In this document: in pieces, positions 1 through 8,104 of the stretch
How the letters are laid out: the number at the start of each line of letters is the position of its first letter
Numbering within the stretch: position 1 is the first letter of the stretch
From: Micromonospora sp. CB01531
Lineage (GTDB): Bacteria > Actinomycetota > Actinomycetes > Mycobacteriales > Micromonosporaceae
Assembly: GCF_001905095.1 (NCBI RefSeq)
Contig: NZ_LWLS01000072.1
Span: forward strand, 124,001-188,000
Length of the DNA stretch: 64,000 bases
Reading direction: 5' to 3'
The notes under the pieces: model-generated
Told to the model about the DNA's origin: nothing
Seen by the model: the letters and a program-made list of their open reading frames with translations, nothing else
The model's database searches: none
Position numbers and translations under genes: made by a program

Positions 1-51
1 CGTCAGCGTCCGGTTCTCCCCGGCGGCTGGGTCCGGCTCCATTCGACTCAC
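1..51 (-). CDS. Start of a gene running off the left edge
   Basis: A GTG codon at 49-51 opens a minus-strand frame without stops to the window edge. Only 17 codons are visible and they are rich in Pro, Glu and Asp, so no family can be named. It sits upstream-to-downstream in the same direction as the DUF5317 gene and micro-ORFs to its right, so it may belong to the same transcript. In many actinomycetes DUF5317 genes neighbour signalling genes, but nothing in these 17 residues shows that here. Confidence 0.3.
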   Translation of the reverse strand, partial: MSRMEPDPAAGENRTLT

Positions 52-242
52 AATGCCACACCCCCACCGGCCAAGATCGGTCTGCCGGAGGGCCGGAGTG
101 TCCGCAGGTTGGAGCGGACGGGCTCGGTGGCGTCATGGACCCGGCGCCCACGACAGACCCGGAAGTGCGCCCGGCACCGAGAGGTGATCGTGCTGTTGCG
201 TGGACCGGCGTCGCGCGCCTCTCCGACGGTTGGGGACCGGCA

Positions 243-824
243 TCAATCCTGGGCCAGCGCCGCCGGCGTGGCCCGGGGGCGGCTCTGGTGCATGAGGGCG
301 GCGACGAGCAGGGCGATGCCCGTCATCAGGACGATGTCGCCGACGCTGATGACCACGTTCAGCCACGGTACGGGCAGGATGTCGCCGAGTGCGGCGAGCC
401 GGGTCGCCGTGGTGCCGACCGTGTGGTGGGGATCCAGGGTGGTGTCGGTCGGGGCGGCGCCGAGGTGGTGCAGCGCGGCTGGTGCGACCGGCATGTGTCC
501 GTTCGGCAGGATCGTGGCCGCGTTCAACGTCGCGCCGGCGAGGGCGACGGCGATGCCGGTGCGGGCTGGGCGGGACAGGTGGGGGAGGTTGATCAGTAAC
601 GCGATGCCGACGGTGGCGAACACCAGGGCGGTCAGCCACCGTTGGGCGGCGGCGGAGAGGAGTCGGGAGCCCGGCGGTACGTGGGTGAGCAGTTGTCCGA
701 GCGCGGCGGCGTACAGCAGCCAGATGCCCCGTAGTGGCTGGTCGGCGAGGCGGCGCAGCCGGCCGCCGGTGAGGTATCCGGCGGCCAGGCCGACGAGGAC
801 GGGGCCTACAAGAAGTACGGACAT
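243..824 (-). CDS. DUF5317 family membrane protein
   Basis: A 193-residue protein with about five hydrophobic segments. The region from residue ~85 to ~120, with Asn-rich ATLNAATILPNGHMPVAP, is the hallmark I associate with DUF5317: a short motif where a helix ends in an Asn-Gly turn followed by a 'MPV' stretch. The function of the family is unknown; the protein should sit in the cytoplasmic membrane. The ATG at 822-824 is the only sensible start. It follows two possible micro-ORFs on the same strand and is probably co-transcribed with them. Confidence 0.75.
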   Translation of the reverse strand: MSVLLVGPVLVGLAAGYLTGGRLRRLADQPLRGIWLLYAAALGQLLTHVPPGSRLLSAAAQRWLTALVFATVGIALLINLPHLSRPARTGIAVALAGATLNAATILPNGHMPVAPAALHHLGAAPTDTTLDPHHTVGTTATRLAALGDILPVPWLNVVISVGDIVLMTGIALLVAALMHQSRPRATPAALAQD

Positions 825-827
825 CAG

Positions 828-911
828 CTATCCGGCCTCGTCCAGGGGTGCGCCGATGGTGGAGGGCAGGGCGGTGGAGGCGACGAGCAGCAGGCCGGCG
901 GGGGGTCTCAT
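828..911 (-). CDS. Possible 27-residue micro-ORF
   Basis: ATG at 909-911 to TAG at 828-830, 27 codons, ending 3 bases before the DUF5317 start. The peptide is hydrophobic in the middle (AGLLLVASTAL) and ends in IGAPLDEAG. There is no strong ribosome binding site. Its length and its 'GAP' near the C-terminus match the next micro-ORF upstream, which makes the pair worth noting, but coding is unproven. Confidence 0.25.
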   Translation of the reverse strand: MRPPAGLLLVASTALPSTIGAPLDEAG

Positions 912-922
912 CTCGAGCCGGG

Positions 923-1006
923 TCAGCCGCCGTGCTGGTGTGGTGCGCCGACGGTGTAGAGCAGGGTGGCGAGTGCGGCCAACGCCAGGACGATCCGTAG
1001 CTTCAT
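923..1006 (-). CDS. 27-residue hydrophobic micro-protein
   Basis: ATG at 1004-1006 to TGA at 923-925, 27 codons. The peptide begins MKLRIVLALAALATLLY, a positively charged start followed by one transmembrane stretch, and ends with a His-containing tail (APHQHGG). This looks like a real small membrane peptide or a leader. It is the first frame of the probable transcript that continues through 911-828 into the DUF5317 gene. No family is recognised. Confidence 0.45.
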   Translation of the reverse strand: MKLRIVLALAALATLLYTVGAPHQHGG

Positions 1007-1430
1007 GGCAATCTATGCTATGGATCGGTGGACATCAACTGATTCGGTATTGTCGGCACTGATCTGGACCTGTCCGTGCAGAAGAATGTCAGGCAATCAG
1101 GCAAAGCCGCAGCATGGCCTCCACCCCTGGGCGCCTCCGATGCGTCGCCCGATCCAGCCGGCGTGAGTCCCGAGCGCCGGATGCAAGGGGCTTGCCTGTC
1201 CGGTTCGGAGGGTGGGCCGAGGCCGTTCGAAGGCCTGGGGTGGTGCTTCGGTTCGACCAACCGGGGACGGCTGATCTGGCGTGATGTCTGGCCGTCGAGC
1301 CTTGGCGCTGCTGCCCGCCTTCATTCGCCGTCAGGATGTCGTCATGCGGGCCCGGTCAAAAGCTCTAAAGTGAGACGACGGCTCAACCGCTTCGGCCGGC
1401 GAATAGTCCTCACGGAAAGGATGAGTGGTC
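1007..1430. other. Intergenic region without a convincing gene
   Basis: Divergent spacer between the leftward micro-ORF/DUF5317 unit and the rightward gene at 1431. Frames in it have no recognisable sequence or good ribosome binding site. The AT-richer stretch around 1010-1060 is the likely leftward promoter. Around 1410-1430 the sequence ggaaagga gives the ribosome binding site for the gene at 1431. Confidence 0.5.
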
Positions 1431-1739
1431 ATGGACTCAGATTCAGACGAAGTAGAACTCAGCCCCGAGGAGCAGAAAGCGCAGTACAGGCTGCTGCAAG
1501 CCCTCGAGAGGGCGAGAACGATCTCGATGGCGCTCGACCGTGTCGAGCATCTCCTGGATCCCAATAAGCCGTTCACTCCAGCCATGAACACGCCTTCGGT
1601 GAGGGCGTTGTTGGAAGAGGTGAATCCTGGCAATACGACCGAGACGCGCCGCGAAGCGGTACGCAAACTCAAGGAGAAGCTGAACATAGCCAACAAGGAG
1701 TACGACGAGGCAATGAAGGCGGCGGACAGGTTTTCGTGA
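1431..1739 (+). CDS. Hypothetical charged, helical protein
   Basis: A 102-residue, highly charged, Glu/Lys/Arg-rich protein with no signal peptide or membrane segment. The opening is acidic (MDSDSDEVELSPEEQ) and the rest looks almost wholly alpha-helical, perhaps coiled coil. I do not recognise the family. The ATG at 1431 has aagga about 9 bases upstream; an in-frame GTG at 1425 is possible. Base composition is visibly less GC-rich than neighbouring genes (many A-rich codons such as aataag, aaggag), which hints at recent acquisition. It lies alone between divergent and convergent neighbours. Confidence 0.6.
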   Translation: MDSDSDEVELSPEEQKAQYRLLQALERARTISMALDRVEHLLDPNKPFTPAMNTPSVRALLEEVNPGNTTETRREAVRKLKEKLNIANKEYDEAMKAADRFS

Positions 1740-1767
1740 GATTGGTTCCGTCGACGTCCCGCCTGTC

Positions 1768-2165
1768 TCAGCGGAAGCGTGCGTCCTGCCAGGGCACGCG
1801 GGCCAGGTGGCGGCGCAGCAGCAGGTAGTCGACGCTGGTGCCAGATGCAACGCCAGTCCGACACCGCCGATCTCCGCGCCGAGGGTCAGGACCGTGACGA
1901 CCAGCGAGCCGGCGAGGTTGGCAGCGCCACCCGTGGGTCGAGGCGCTCGCGGACCAGGTCGAACACCGGCCGTCCGCTGACCGCCGTCACCCGGCCGCAC
2001 ATCTCCGCGTACGCGCAGATCCCGACAACGGCCGACGGCGAGGGCCCAGGCGTGGGAGAGGCCGAACCGGGCGCCGGCCTCAGCGTTGGCAACGATGTCG
2101 CCGATGTCGACGAACCCGCCGATCGCGGTCAGCACGCCCAGGGCGATCGCCAGGACCCGCTTCAC
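1768..2165 (-). pseudogene. Broken NRAMP-type divalent metal transporter
   Basis: Starts with GTG at 2163-2165 and reads MKRVLAIALGVLTAIGGFVD in one frame. It shifts near 2045 into a frame reading VVGICAYAEMCGRVTAVSGR, then shifts back near 1930 to AGSLVVTVLTLGAEIGGV. These are consecutive N-terminal membrane segments of the NRAMP (MntH-like) Mn/Fe transporter family. After about 130 residues a third shift near 1825 leads to DYLLLRRHLARVPWQDARFR and a stop at 1768. A working transporter has about 400 residues, so the gene is both frameshifted and truncated. The start overlaps the stop of the broken gene upstream (GTGA), so the two once formed an operon. Confidence 0.7.
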
Positions 2166-2629
2166 GGTTTGCCCTCCTGCGGAGGGCGCGCCTGGTAGTA
2201 CTCGATCAGGTCGTTCAGCTGCCGGGAGGTCTCCTCAAGGCTGTCGACCGCGCGGCCGAGCGCCGCGTCGTCACGGGCGGTGGTGGCGTCGGAAAGGAGG
2301 CGGCCGGTGTCCTGCACCAGCGGGACCAGACGTTCCCGCAGGGCGGCTGGAGGCGTCGTCGGGGGCGGCGAGCTTCTGCTGTGCGCCGGCCACCGCCGTC
2401 ACGGCGTCGTCGTAGGCGGTGGTGAAGAAAGCGCCGGTAAGGTGGCCGCGCAGCCCCTGACGGCCAACCAGCACTCCGGTGGAAGCGGCGTCGTGCGCCG
2501 CTCGGCCACCTGCAGCGCGGTCCGCACATAGCCGGCCGCGTCCGGTGGCTGCGACACCTCATACGCCAGGCCGGCCCAGAGCCCGAGCAGTGCCGTGGCC
2601 GCGATGATCAACCGATGGCTCAGTTTCAC
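2162..2629 (-). pseudogene. Broken membrane-anchored protein upstream of NRAMP remnant
   Basis: GTG at 2627-2629 with ggagg six bases upstream starts a protein with an N-terminal membrane anchor (LIIAATALLGLWAGLAY). The reading continues only by switching frame near 2475 (to AAHDAASTGVLVGRQGLRGH) and again near 2345 (to ALRERLVPLVQDTGRLLSDA). It ends in ARPPQEGKP and a TGA that overlaps the GTG of the next gene. Joined, it would be a protein of about 150 residues, anchored outside the cell and helical. No family is recognised. Two indels in a gene coupled to another indel-bearing gene argue for decay of the whole locus. Confidence 0.6.
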
Positions 2630-2843
2630 CCGGAGCCTCCTACCCACCCGGGTGCGGCCGCCAATCCTGCGCGGGCATGCCCGCCTGGTGCCAGCAGGAC
2701 GAGCGAAGGAATCCCCAGGTAACCCCTTTTTGCAATATTGGGGATCAAGTGCCGCAACTCCGGCCATAGGCTGCAATTCCAGGGTGTGGGAGGGAGAAGA
2801 AGGTGCGGCCTGAGGATCTCAGCGGGGCGGACCCGCGCGGGGA

Positions 2844-3728
2844 ATGCGGCGGGCTGTTCCGATGACGTGGACCGGATCGCCCAGACGCACCACGGCAGTC
2901 CTCGCCCTGGTGGTGGCGGCCCTGCTCGTCTCGTCATACGCGATGGGGCGGACCTTGGGGCTGGACCAGCTAGGGCACAACCCGAGCAGGGCTGCCGGTG
3001 ACCCGGGCGGCGCGCAGCACGCCGACCAGCCCGAGGCCGCATCGGCTGGCCCGGCGACGCGCGACCACAGCGCGAGCCCACTCGAAGCCGGGCAGGACGG
3101 CGCGACGCGGAGCGCCGCCGGTGGCGGTCTCTTCGGTGCCCACGCCACCACCGGCACGCGCCGGATCGCGCTCACCTTCGACGACGGGCCCGACCCCCAA
3201 TTCACCCCGCAGGTCCTCACCGTGCTGCGGCGGTTCGAGGTCCGAGCAACCTTCTGCCTGGTGGGGGAGAACGCGCAGAAGCACCCCGATCTGGTCCGGG
3301 CGATCGTGGCCGACGGGCACACCCTCTGCAACCACTCCTGGAATCACAACATCTCCCTTGGCAACCGGTCGCCCAAGGACATCCGGGCCGACCTGCTGCG
3401 AACCAATGCGGCGATCCGGGCGGCGGTTCCCGACGTGCCGATCGTGTGGTACCGCCAGCCGGGCGGCGTATGGACCTATCCGGTGGTGTCGGTGGCGCAC
3501 GAGTTGGGCATGACGTCGCTGCACTGGAGCGTGGACCCGTCGGACTGGCAGGCACCCGGGGCCGACCGCATCGCCTCGATGGTGATGAGCAGGATCCGAC
3601 CGGGCGCGGTGGTGCTGCTGCACGACGGCGGCGGGAACCGGCAGGGCACGGTGAACGCCCTGGATCGCATCCTGCCGGAACTGGCCGCCCGGTTCGAGCT
3701 GACGGCGCTGCCCACCGACGCCAAGTGA
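2844..3728 (+). CDS. Secreted polysaccharide deacetylase (NodB/CE4 fold)
   Basis: A 294-residue protein with an N-terminal membrane anchor or signal (residues ~15-35, VLALVVAALLVSSYAMG) and an Ala/Gly/Asp-rich linker to ~105. The CE4 deacetylase domain follows. Family motifs are clear: TFDDGPDP (metal-binding Asp pair, ~111), HSWNH (metal His pair, ~163), RQPGG (~203) and LHDGGG (~258). Such enzymes remove N-acetyl groups from peptidoglycan, chitin or other GlcNAc polymers at the cell surface. The ATG at 2844 precedes an alternative ATG at 2862. No neighbour points to a specific substrate. Confidence 0.9.
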   Translation: MRRAVPMTWTGSPRRTTAVLALVVAALLVSSYAMGRTLGLDQLGHNPSRAAGDPGGAQHADQPEAASAGPATRDHSASPLEAGQDGATRSAAGGGLFGAHATTGTRRIALTFDDGPDPQFTPQVLTVLRRFEVRATFCLVGENAQKHPDLVRAIVADGHTLCNHSWNHNISLGNRSPKDIRADLLRTNAAIRAAVPDVPIVWYRQPGGVWTYPVVSVAHELGMTSLHWSVDPSDWQAPGADRIASMVMSRIRPGAVVLLHDGGGNRQGTVNALDRILPELAARFELTALPTDAK

Positions 3729-3785
3729 TCGGACGGGAGCCGGAAGGCCTGCCTGAACTTGAGCCGGCGCCTGGTGCGCGGACGG

Positions 3786-3998
3786 TTAGCTGGCTGACCT
3801 GCCAGGGCGGCCTCGGTAAATGAACCCGGAGAGGACGACGGACACCGCCGGTATCAGGGCGGCCAAGTTATGCCAGGCGGTGTAGGCGGCGGCAGTGGCG
3901 AACGCGGCGGCGGGATACCAGGTGACGACGAGGCTCCGCGCTATCTGCCCGTCAGGGAACCGGCTGCGGTGTCGGCGTAGCAGCTCGCCGATGCCCAT
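3786..3998 (-). CDS. Small membrane protein, possibly truncated
   Basis: From the ATG at 3996-3998 the frame encodes 70 residues: a basic opening (MGIGELLRRHRSRFPDGQ) followed by two hydrophobic segments (YPAAAFATAAAYTAW and LAALIPAVSVVLSGFIY). The same frame stays open upstream to 4133 and reads TTYITGTWTGLS just before this ATG. That looks like a membrane protein continuing upstream, so this may be the C-terminal remnant of a larger transporter-like gene. No firm family assignment is possible. Confidence 0.4.
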   Translation of the reverse strand: MGIGELLRRHRSRFPDGQIARSLVVTWYPAAAFATAAAYTAWHNLAALIPAVSVVLSGFIYRGRPGRSAS

Positions 3999-4201
3999 AC
4001 TGAGCCCGGTCCAGGTGCCCGTGATGTAGGTGGTGGCCCGTGACCCACGCGGCAGGCAGGACCGCTCACCCCCGGTGTATCCCGTCCCGCCGAGCGGCCG
4101 TAAGTGCGTGCCGCCGCTACGTGACGGCAGCACTCACCGGTCCAGGCGAGGCGTCGGCCGGTGCCTGGCGCCGGCTGGGCGGGGACGCCCGTCTCGGAAG
4201 T

Positions 4202-5845
4202 TCAGCCATGGCAGCGCGGTATCTCGTATCCGGCCGGTCCGGGAGGGATGAGCGAAAGTCGGAGCGGCGGCGCCTGCCAGGCGACCGCCGCGCCCCGCAG
4301 TATCCGGTACAGCTCCGCGCCCGTCGTCCGCGGTGTCTCACCATGGAGAAACGCGACGAGTCCCCGCTGCACCCGGCTGCGGTCGAACGCATCCCCGTGC
4401 AAGGCGACCACCAGGACGAACGGCACGCCCAACGGGTTGCCCGGCCGATCGGCGAGGGCATCGCTGAGCGTCACGAATGCCACCATGCGTACCCCCGGGA
4501 CCGGGCAGAACATCTGATCGCGATAGCGCTGTGGGTTGCTCAGGAGCGAGTGGATGAGCGGTTCGTCGGTGCTGATCGGCAGGCCGCTGGACCACCTGGC
4601 GACCGTCAGGATCGCCCGCAGCTGCGCTCCTGCGGCCAGTCCCCAACCGCGTCCGTCGCCGGCCGGTGGGAAGGCGGCTGCGGATGGGTTGGGCACGGGG
4701 CTGAGCAGGATGACCGCAACCACGGCCGGGTGCGGACGCGTTGCCAGGTAGGTGCGGACGACGAGGGCTCCCTCACTCTCCGCGAGCAGGGCCACCGGCT
4801 TGCCGGTGCGGTTGTGCACCTCGGCGACCTGTGCGTCGAGCAGTTTCGCGCTGCTCTCCAGCGACTGCTGGGTTTGCGGCGCCCGATACGGCAGCGGCCG
4901 CCCGCCGGAGTCGAGGCCGGCGTAGGAGAATACTTCGAACGGGATGCTGTCGGCGATCTGCTGGCCGCCGCCGACTGGCGCGCCGTCGCCGACGGAGTCG
5001 TAGCCACCCACGAAGATGAGTGCCTGAGGCGGCCTGCCGCCGGGGCCGATAGCCAGTGGGGGCGGCGGTTGCCCGGCGACCTGGGCAGCGGTCCTGGCCA
5101 GGAACCCGGCCGGGGCGATGCCGAGCAGCAGCCCGACGGCGACCAACGGGGCGACCGGGACCCGGACCAGCACGACGCGTGCCGTCAGCACCGCCGCGAG
5201 CAGGCGCCGCCAGAGCCAGCCGTTCACGACGCCGGCGAGGGCGGCCAGCACGATGGGCAACGGGCCCGGCGCGGCGGACATGAGCACGGAGGCAATGGTC
5301 AGGATCAGGAACGACACCACGGCCCAGAGCACGGCGGCCGGCGGCGGTAGCCCCCGCCACCAGTCGGGCACCAGGCCGGCCCGCTGTCCGACGAGGACGA
5401 GCACGAAAACCACACCCACATGGGCAATGAAGAGCCAGGACAGCGAGGTCGCGGCGAGTGCCACCGAGAGCGCGGCCCAGGGCAGCATGACAACGGCCAG
5501 GACGGCGATGCCCGCGATGCCGGTGAGCAATGCCCTGCCCACCGCCGGCCGCCGTCCCGCCTGCGGCGGCCAGGCGACCAGCACGATGGCAGCGGTCCAC
5601 ACACCGCGCCCGACCACCGTGGCGATCAGTTCGCCCGTGAACTGCGGCCACGAGTCGTGATAGACGGAGATCCAGCGCAGGTCGTGAAAGGTCGCGAAGG
5701 GCACCGGCGCGCTCGCCTGCGGAGCCAGCCCCACCGCGGACCGGAGGCCGAAGCGGCTCGACAGCACCGCCTCCAGGATCGGCGGAAGCGTGGTCAGCGT
5801 AAGGAGCGCCAGGAGGCGTACGGACGCCGATCGCAGCACGACCAC
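4202..5845 (-). CDS. Membrane protein with C-terminal alpha/beta-hydrolase domain
   Basis: About 547 residues. The first ~270 contain six or seven transmembrane segments. The rest is a soluble domain with an alpha/beta-hydrolase pattern, including a nucleophile-elbow-like LLAESEGALVV near residue 353. The likely start is a GTG at 5843-5845, preceded by aggagg eight bases upstream; the frame stays open to an ATG at 5947. Membrane topology suggests the hydrolase faces outside. The substrate is unknown. It stands alone and is transcribed away from the VOC/ECF module. Confidence 0.65.
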   Translation of the reverse strand: MVVLRSASVRLLALLTLTTLPPILEAVLSSRFGLRSAVGLAPQASAPVPFATFHDLRWISVYHDSWPQFTGELIATVVGRGVWTAAIVLVAWPPQAGRRPAVGRALLTGIAGIAVLAVVMLPWAALSVALAATSLSWLFIAHVGVVFVLVLVGQRAGLVPDWWRGLPPPAAVLWAVVSFLILTIASVLMSAAPGPLPIVLAALAGVVNGWLWRRLLAAVLTARVVLVRVPVAPLVAVGLLLGIAPAGFLARTAAQVAGQPPPPLAIGPGGRPPQALIFVGGYDSVGDGAPVGGGQQIADSIPFEVFSYAGLDSGGRPLPYRAPQTQQSLESSAKLLDAQVAEVHNRTGKPVALLAESEGALVVRTYLATRPHPAVVAVILLSPVPNPSAAAFPPAGDGRGWGLAAGAQLRAILTVARWSSGLPISTDEPLIHSLLSNPQRYRDQMFCPVPGVRMVAFVTLSDALADRPGNPLGVPFVLVVALHGDAFDRSRVQRGLVAFLHGETPRTTGAELYRILRGAAVAWQAPPLRLSLIPPGPAGYEIPRCHG

Positions 5846-6154
5846 CGCGCCGACCTCCTGCTCGCCAGGCGTGCCGCCACCCAGAACCGGGCTGCTCAGG
5901 TGAGGATGAACGCATATTATCGGCTTTCTCCCTCCTATCTCTGGCATTGGGGCGTACCGAACGCTGGGGGCTCAGCGGATGACGGGGCGGGGGAGGGGGT
6001 AGTGGCGTCCATGCTGCCGTCGTCAACCCGGCTGAACCGCCGCGCGTACCCCCGTGCCGGCCAGCACAAAAGATCTTGAAGCGGTGTCGTATCCGACGTC
6101 CCGCCGGTCGTCTAGCAGGTGACAGCACCTCAACGAGACCGACGGGAGTAGATC
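5846..6154. other. Divergent promoter region
   Basis: Spacer between the leftward membrane hydrolase and the rightward VOC-DGPF-ECF42 operon. No gene is seen. It contains a possible ECF-type promoter (listed separately) about 45 bases before the VOC start, and a purine-rich ggaggga near 5930 that is not placed before a usable start codon. Confidence 0.5.
6085..6112 (+). promoter_or_regulatory. Candidate ECF sigma factor promoter
   Basis: TGTCGT at 6085-6090 and CGTC at 6109-6112, 18 bases apart, lie 42 bases upstream of the VOC start. ECF42 factors are reported to read a TGTCGA-like -35 and a CGA/TC-like -10, so this may be the autoregulated promoter of the operon that encodes an ECF42 factor. 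The match is by eye only. Confidence 0.35.
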
Positions 6155-6556
6155 ATGAAACCGGTCCTGGACAGCCTGGACATCGTCGTCGCAGACATCT
6201 CCGCCACGATCGAGTTCTACCGACGGCTGGGCCTGGAGTTCCAGGTTGACCCGAGCTACGCGGAGCACGCCGGATGCGACCTGCCGAACGGGCTGCATCT
6301 GATGCTGAACGAGGAGAAGTTCACCGCGATGGCCCGCCCAGGTTGGACCCGTGGCGCGGGCAGTCCACCGGTCTTCCTGGCGTTCCGGCTCGACAGCCCG
6401 GCCGACGTCGACGCCAGGTACGCCGATCTCACCGCTGCCGGATACACCGGGGCGCGGGAGCCGTGGGACGCCTGCTGGGGTCACCGCTACGCCACGGTGC
6501 TGGACCCGGACGGCAACGGCATCGACCTGTACTGTCCGCTGCCCGGCCACAGTTGA
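6155..6556 (+). CDS. VOC (glyoxalase/bleomycin resistance) family protein
   Basis: A 133-residue protein with two beta-alpha-beta-beta-beta modules of the vicinal oxygen chelate fold: LDIVVADISATIEFYRRLGL at the start and ATVLDPDGNGIDLYCPLPG at the end, the latter being the usual C-terminal VOC signature. Members bind metals or ligands, and substrates vary from methylglyoxal to antibiotics. It is first in a three-gene unit with a DGPF protein 14 bases downstream and an ECF42 sigma factor, and probably shares their control. A start at 6155 follows gacggga. Confidence 0.85.
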   Translation: MKPVLDSLDIVVADISATIEFYRRLGLEFQVDPSYAEHAGCDLPNGLHLMLNEEKFTAMARPGWTRGAGSPPVFLAFRLDSPADVDARYADLTAAGYTGAREPWDACWGHRYATVLDPDGNGIDLYCPLPGHS

Positions 6557-6569
6557 GAAGGTGAGAGCC

Positions 6570-6911
6570 GTGAAGTACGTGCTGATGTTCGCCGAAACCG
6601 AGCAGTTCGCCGCCGACCTGGCCGCGATGGACGAGACCGAACGCGAGCGGGCTTACGGGCGGGTGCGGCAGTGGTTCACCGACAACGCCGACAAGATCAC
6701 CTCGCACACGCACCTGATGCCCGCCCACACCGCCACCACCGTCCGGCTCGACCAGGCCGAGCCGGTGATCACCGACGGGCCGTTCGTGGAGGGCAAGGAA
6801 GTGATCTCCGGTTTCGCCGAGATCGACGTCGCCGACCTGGACGAGGCGTTGCGGATCGTCGCGTCGTGGCCGGCGTGCCCGCTGGTGGAGATCCGCCCGA
6901 TCGCAGGATGA
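6570..6911 (+). CDS. YCII/DGPF domain protein
   Basis: A 113-residue YCII-related protein, ferredoxin-like fold, with the family's signature DGPF at residues ~70 (ITDGPFVEGKEVISGF). GTG at 6570 is chosen because gaaggtgag lies at the right distance; an in-frame GTG at 6561 exists. DGPF proteins are found next to ECF42 sigma factors across many bacteria and are thought to work with them, but their chemistry is unproven. The stop overlaps the ATG of the sigma factor (ATGA), so translation is coupled. Confidence 0.88.
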   Translation: MKYVLMFAETEQFAADLAAMDETERERAYGRVRQWFTDNADKITSHTHLMPAHTATTVRLDQAEPVITDGPFVEGKEVISGFAEIDVADLDEALRIVASWPACPLVEIRPIAG

Positions 6912-8104
6912 GTCGGGAGGCCGGGGTGGAGTTGGCCCGCGTGGTGCGCGAGCACGCGGGCCGGCTCGCCGCCTCCCTCGTCTCGCTGATCGGTGACTTC
7001 TCCGCTGCGGAGGACCTCGTCCAGGACGCGGTCGAGGCAGCGCTGCAGCACTGGCCGATCGAGGGGATCCCGGCCAACCCGGACGGCTGGCTCTACACGG
7101 TCGCCCGCCGCCGGGGCCTGGACGCGCTGCGCCGCAACGCCCGCTTCCGGGACAAGCTGGCGCTGGCCGCGTGGCCGCCGCAACCGGTGCCGGACGACCG
7201 GCTACGGCTGATCTTCACCTGCTGCCACCCCGCGCTGCCCCGCACCGCTCAGGTCGCCCTCACGCTCCGCGTTGTCTGCGGCCTGACCACCGCGCAGATC
7301 GCCAGAGCGTTCCTCATTCCCGAGACCACGGTGGCGCAGCGGATCACCCGCGCCAAGCGGAAGATCAGCGACGCGGGTATCCCATACCGGATCCCCGCCG
7401 CCGACGAACTCGGCGCCCGCCTGGTCGAGGTGATGACGGTGGTGTATCTGCTGTTCAACGAGGCCTATCTACCGACCAGCAGTCAGCGCGCTCAAGCGCA
7501 GCACCTTGCTGCGGATGCCGAGTTCCTGGCCACCCTGCTCGCCGGGCTGATGCCGAACGTGCCAGAGGTGCTCGGCCTGCTCGCCTTGATCCGGTTGCAC
7601 CGTGCCCGCGAGGCCGCCCGCTTCACCCCGGACGGGCAGATCATCCAACTGCCCGACCAGGACCGAAGCCGGTGGGACCGGGACGTCATCGTCGATGCGG
7701 CCTGGCTGATCGCCAGGGCCGCAAGCCTCAAGAAGCCCGGCCCGTATCAGCTGCAGGCCGCGATCGTCGCGGTGCACACCGAGGCCGGCCGGTGGGTGGA
7801 CACCGACTGGCAGCAGATCCTGATCCTCTACACGATGCTCGACCGGCTCGCACCGTCGCCGGTCACCAAACTGCACCGGGCCGTCGCCCTGCGGTACGTG
7901 GCCGGGCCGGATGTGGCGCTGGCGGCAGTCGGCGAACTCCGTCAGGCCCTCAACGGCTATCACCTGTGGCACGCCACCCGGGCTGAACTGCTCCGCGACC
8001 TCGGCCGCCCCGACGAGGCACACGAGGCGGACAGGCGGGCGCTGGAGTTGACCGCCAACCCGGCCGAGCAGTCCTTGTTGCGGCAGCGGATCAGTTGGGC
8101 TTGA
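6908..8104 (+). CDS. ECF42-type RNA polymerase sigma factor with C-terminal TPR-like domain
   Basis: 398 residues. Sigma-2 is at ~10-75 (FSAAEDLVQDAVEAAL) and sigma-4 at ~110-165 (TLRVVCGLTTAQIARAFLIP, then TTVAQRITRAKRKI). A long helical C-terminal extension of about 220 residues follows (DUF6596/TPR-like). This layout and the preceding DGPF gene define the ECF42 group, where the extension is needed for activity and no classical anti-sigma is encoded. Its stop region overlaps the 3' end of the convergent methyltransferase gene by 14 bases. Confidence 0.9.
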   Translation: MSREAGVELARVVREHAGRLAASLVSLIGDFSAAEDLVQDAVEAALQHWPIEGIPANPDGWLYTVARRRGLDALRRNARFRDKLALAAWPPQPVPDDRLRLIFTCCHPALPRTAQVALTLRVVCGLTTAQIARAFLIPETTVAQRITRAKRKISDAGIPYRIPAADELGARLVEVMTVVYLLFNEAYLPTSSQRAQAQHLAADAEFLATLLAGLMPNVPEVLGLLALIRLHRAREAARFTPDGQIIQLPDQDRSRWDRDVIVDAAWLIARAASLKKPGPYQLQAAIVAVHTEAGRWVDTDWQQILILYTMLDRLAPSPVTKLHRAVALRYVAGPDVALAAVGELRQALNGYHLWHATRAELLRDLGRPDEAHEADRRALELTANPAEQSLLRQRISWA

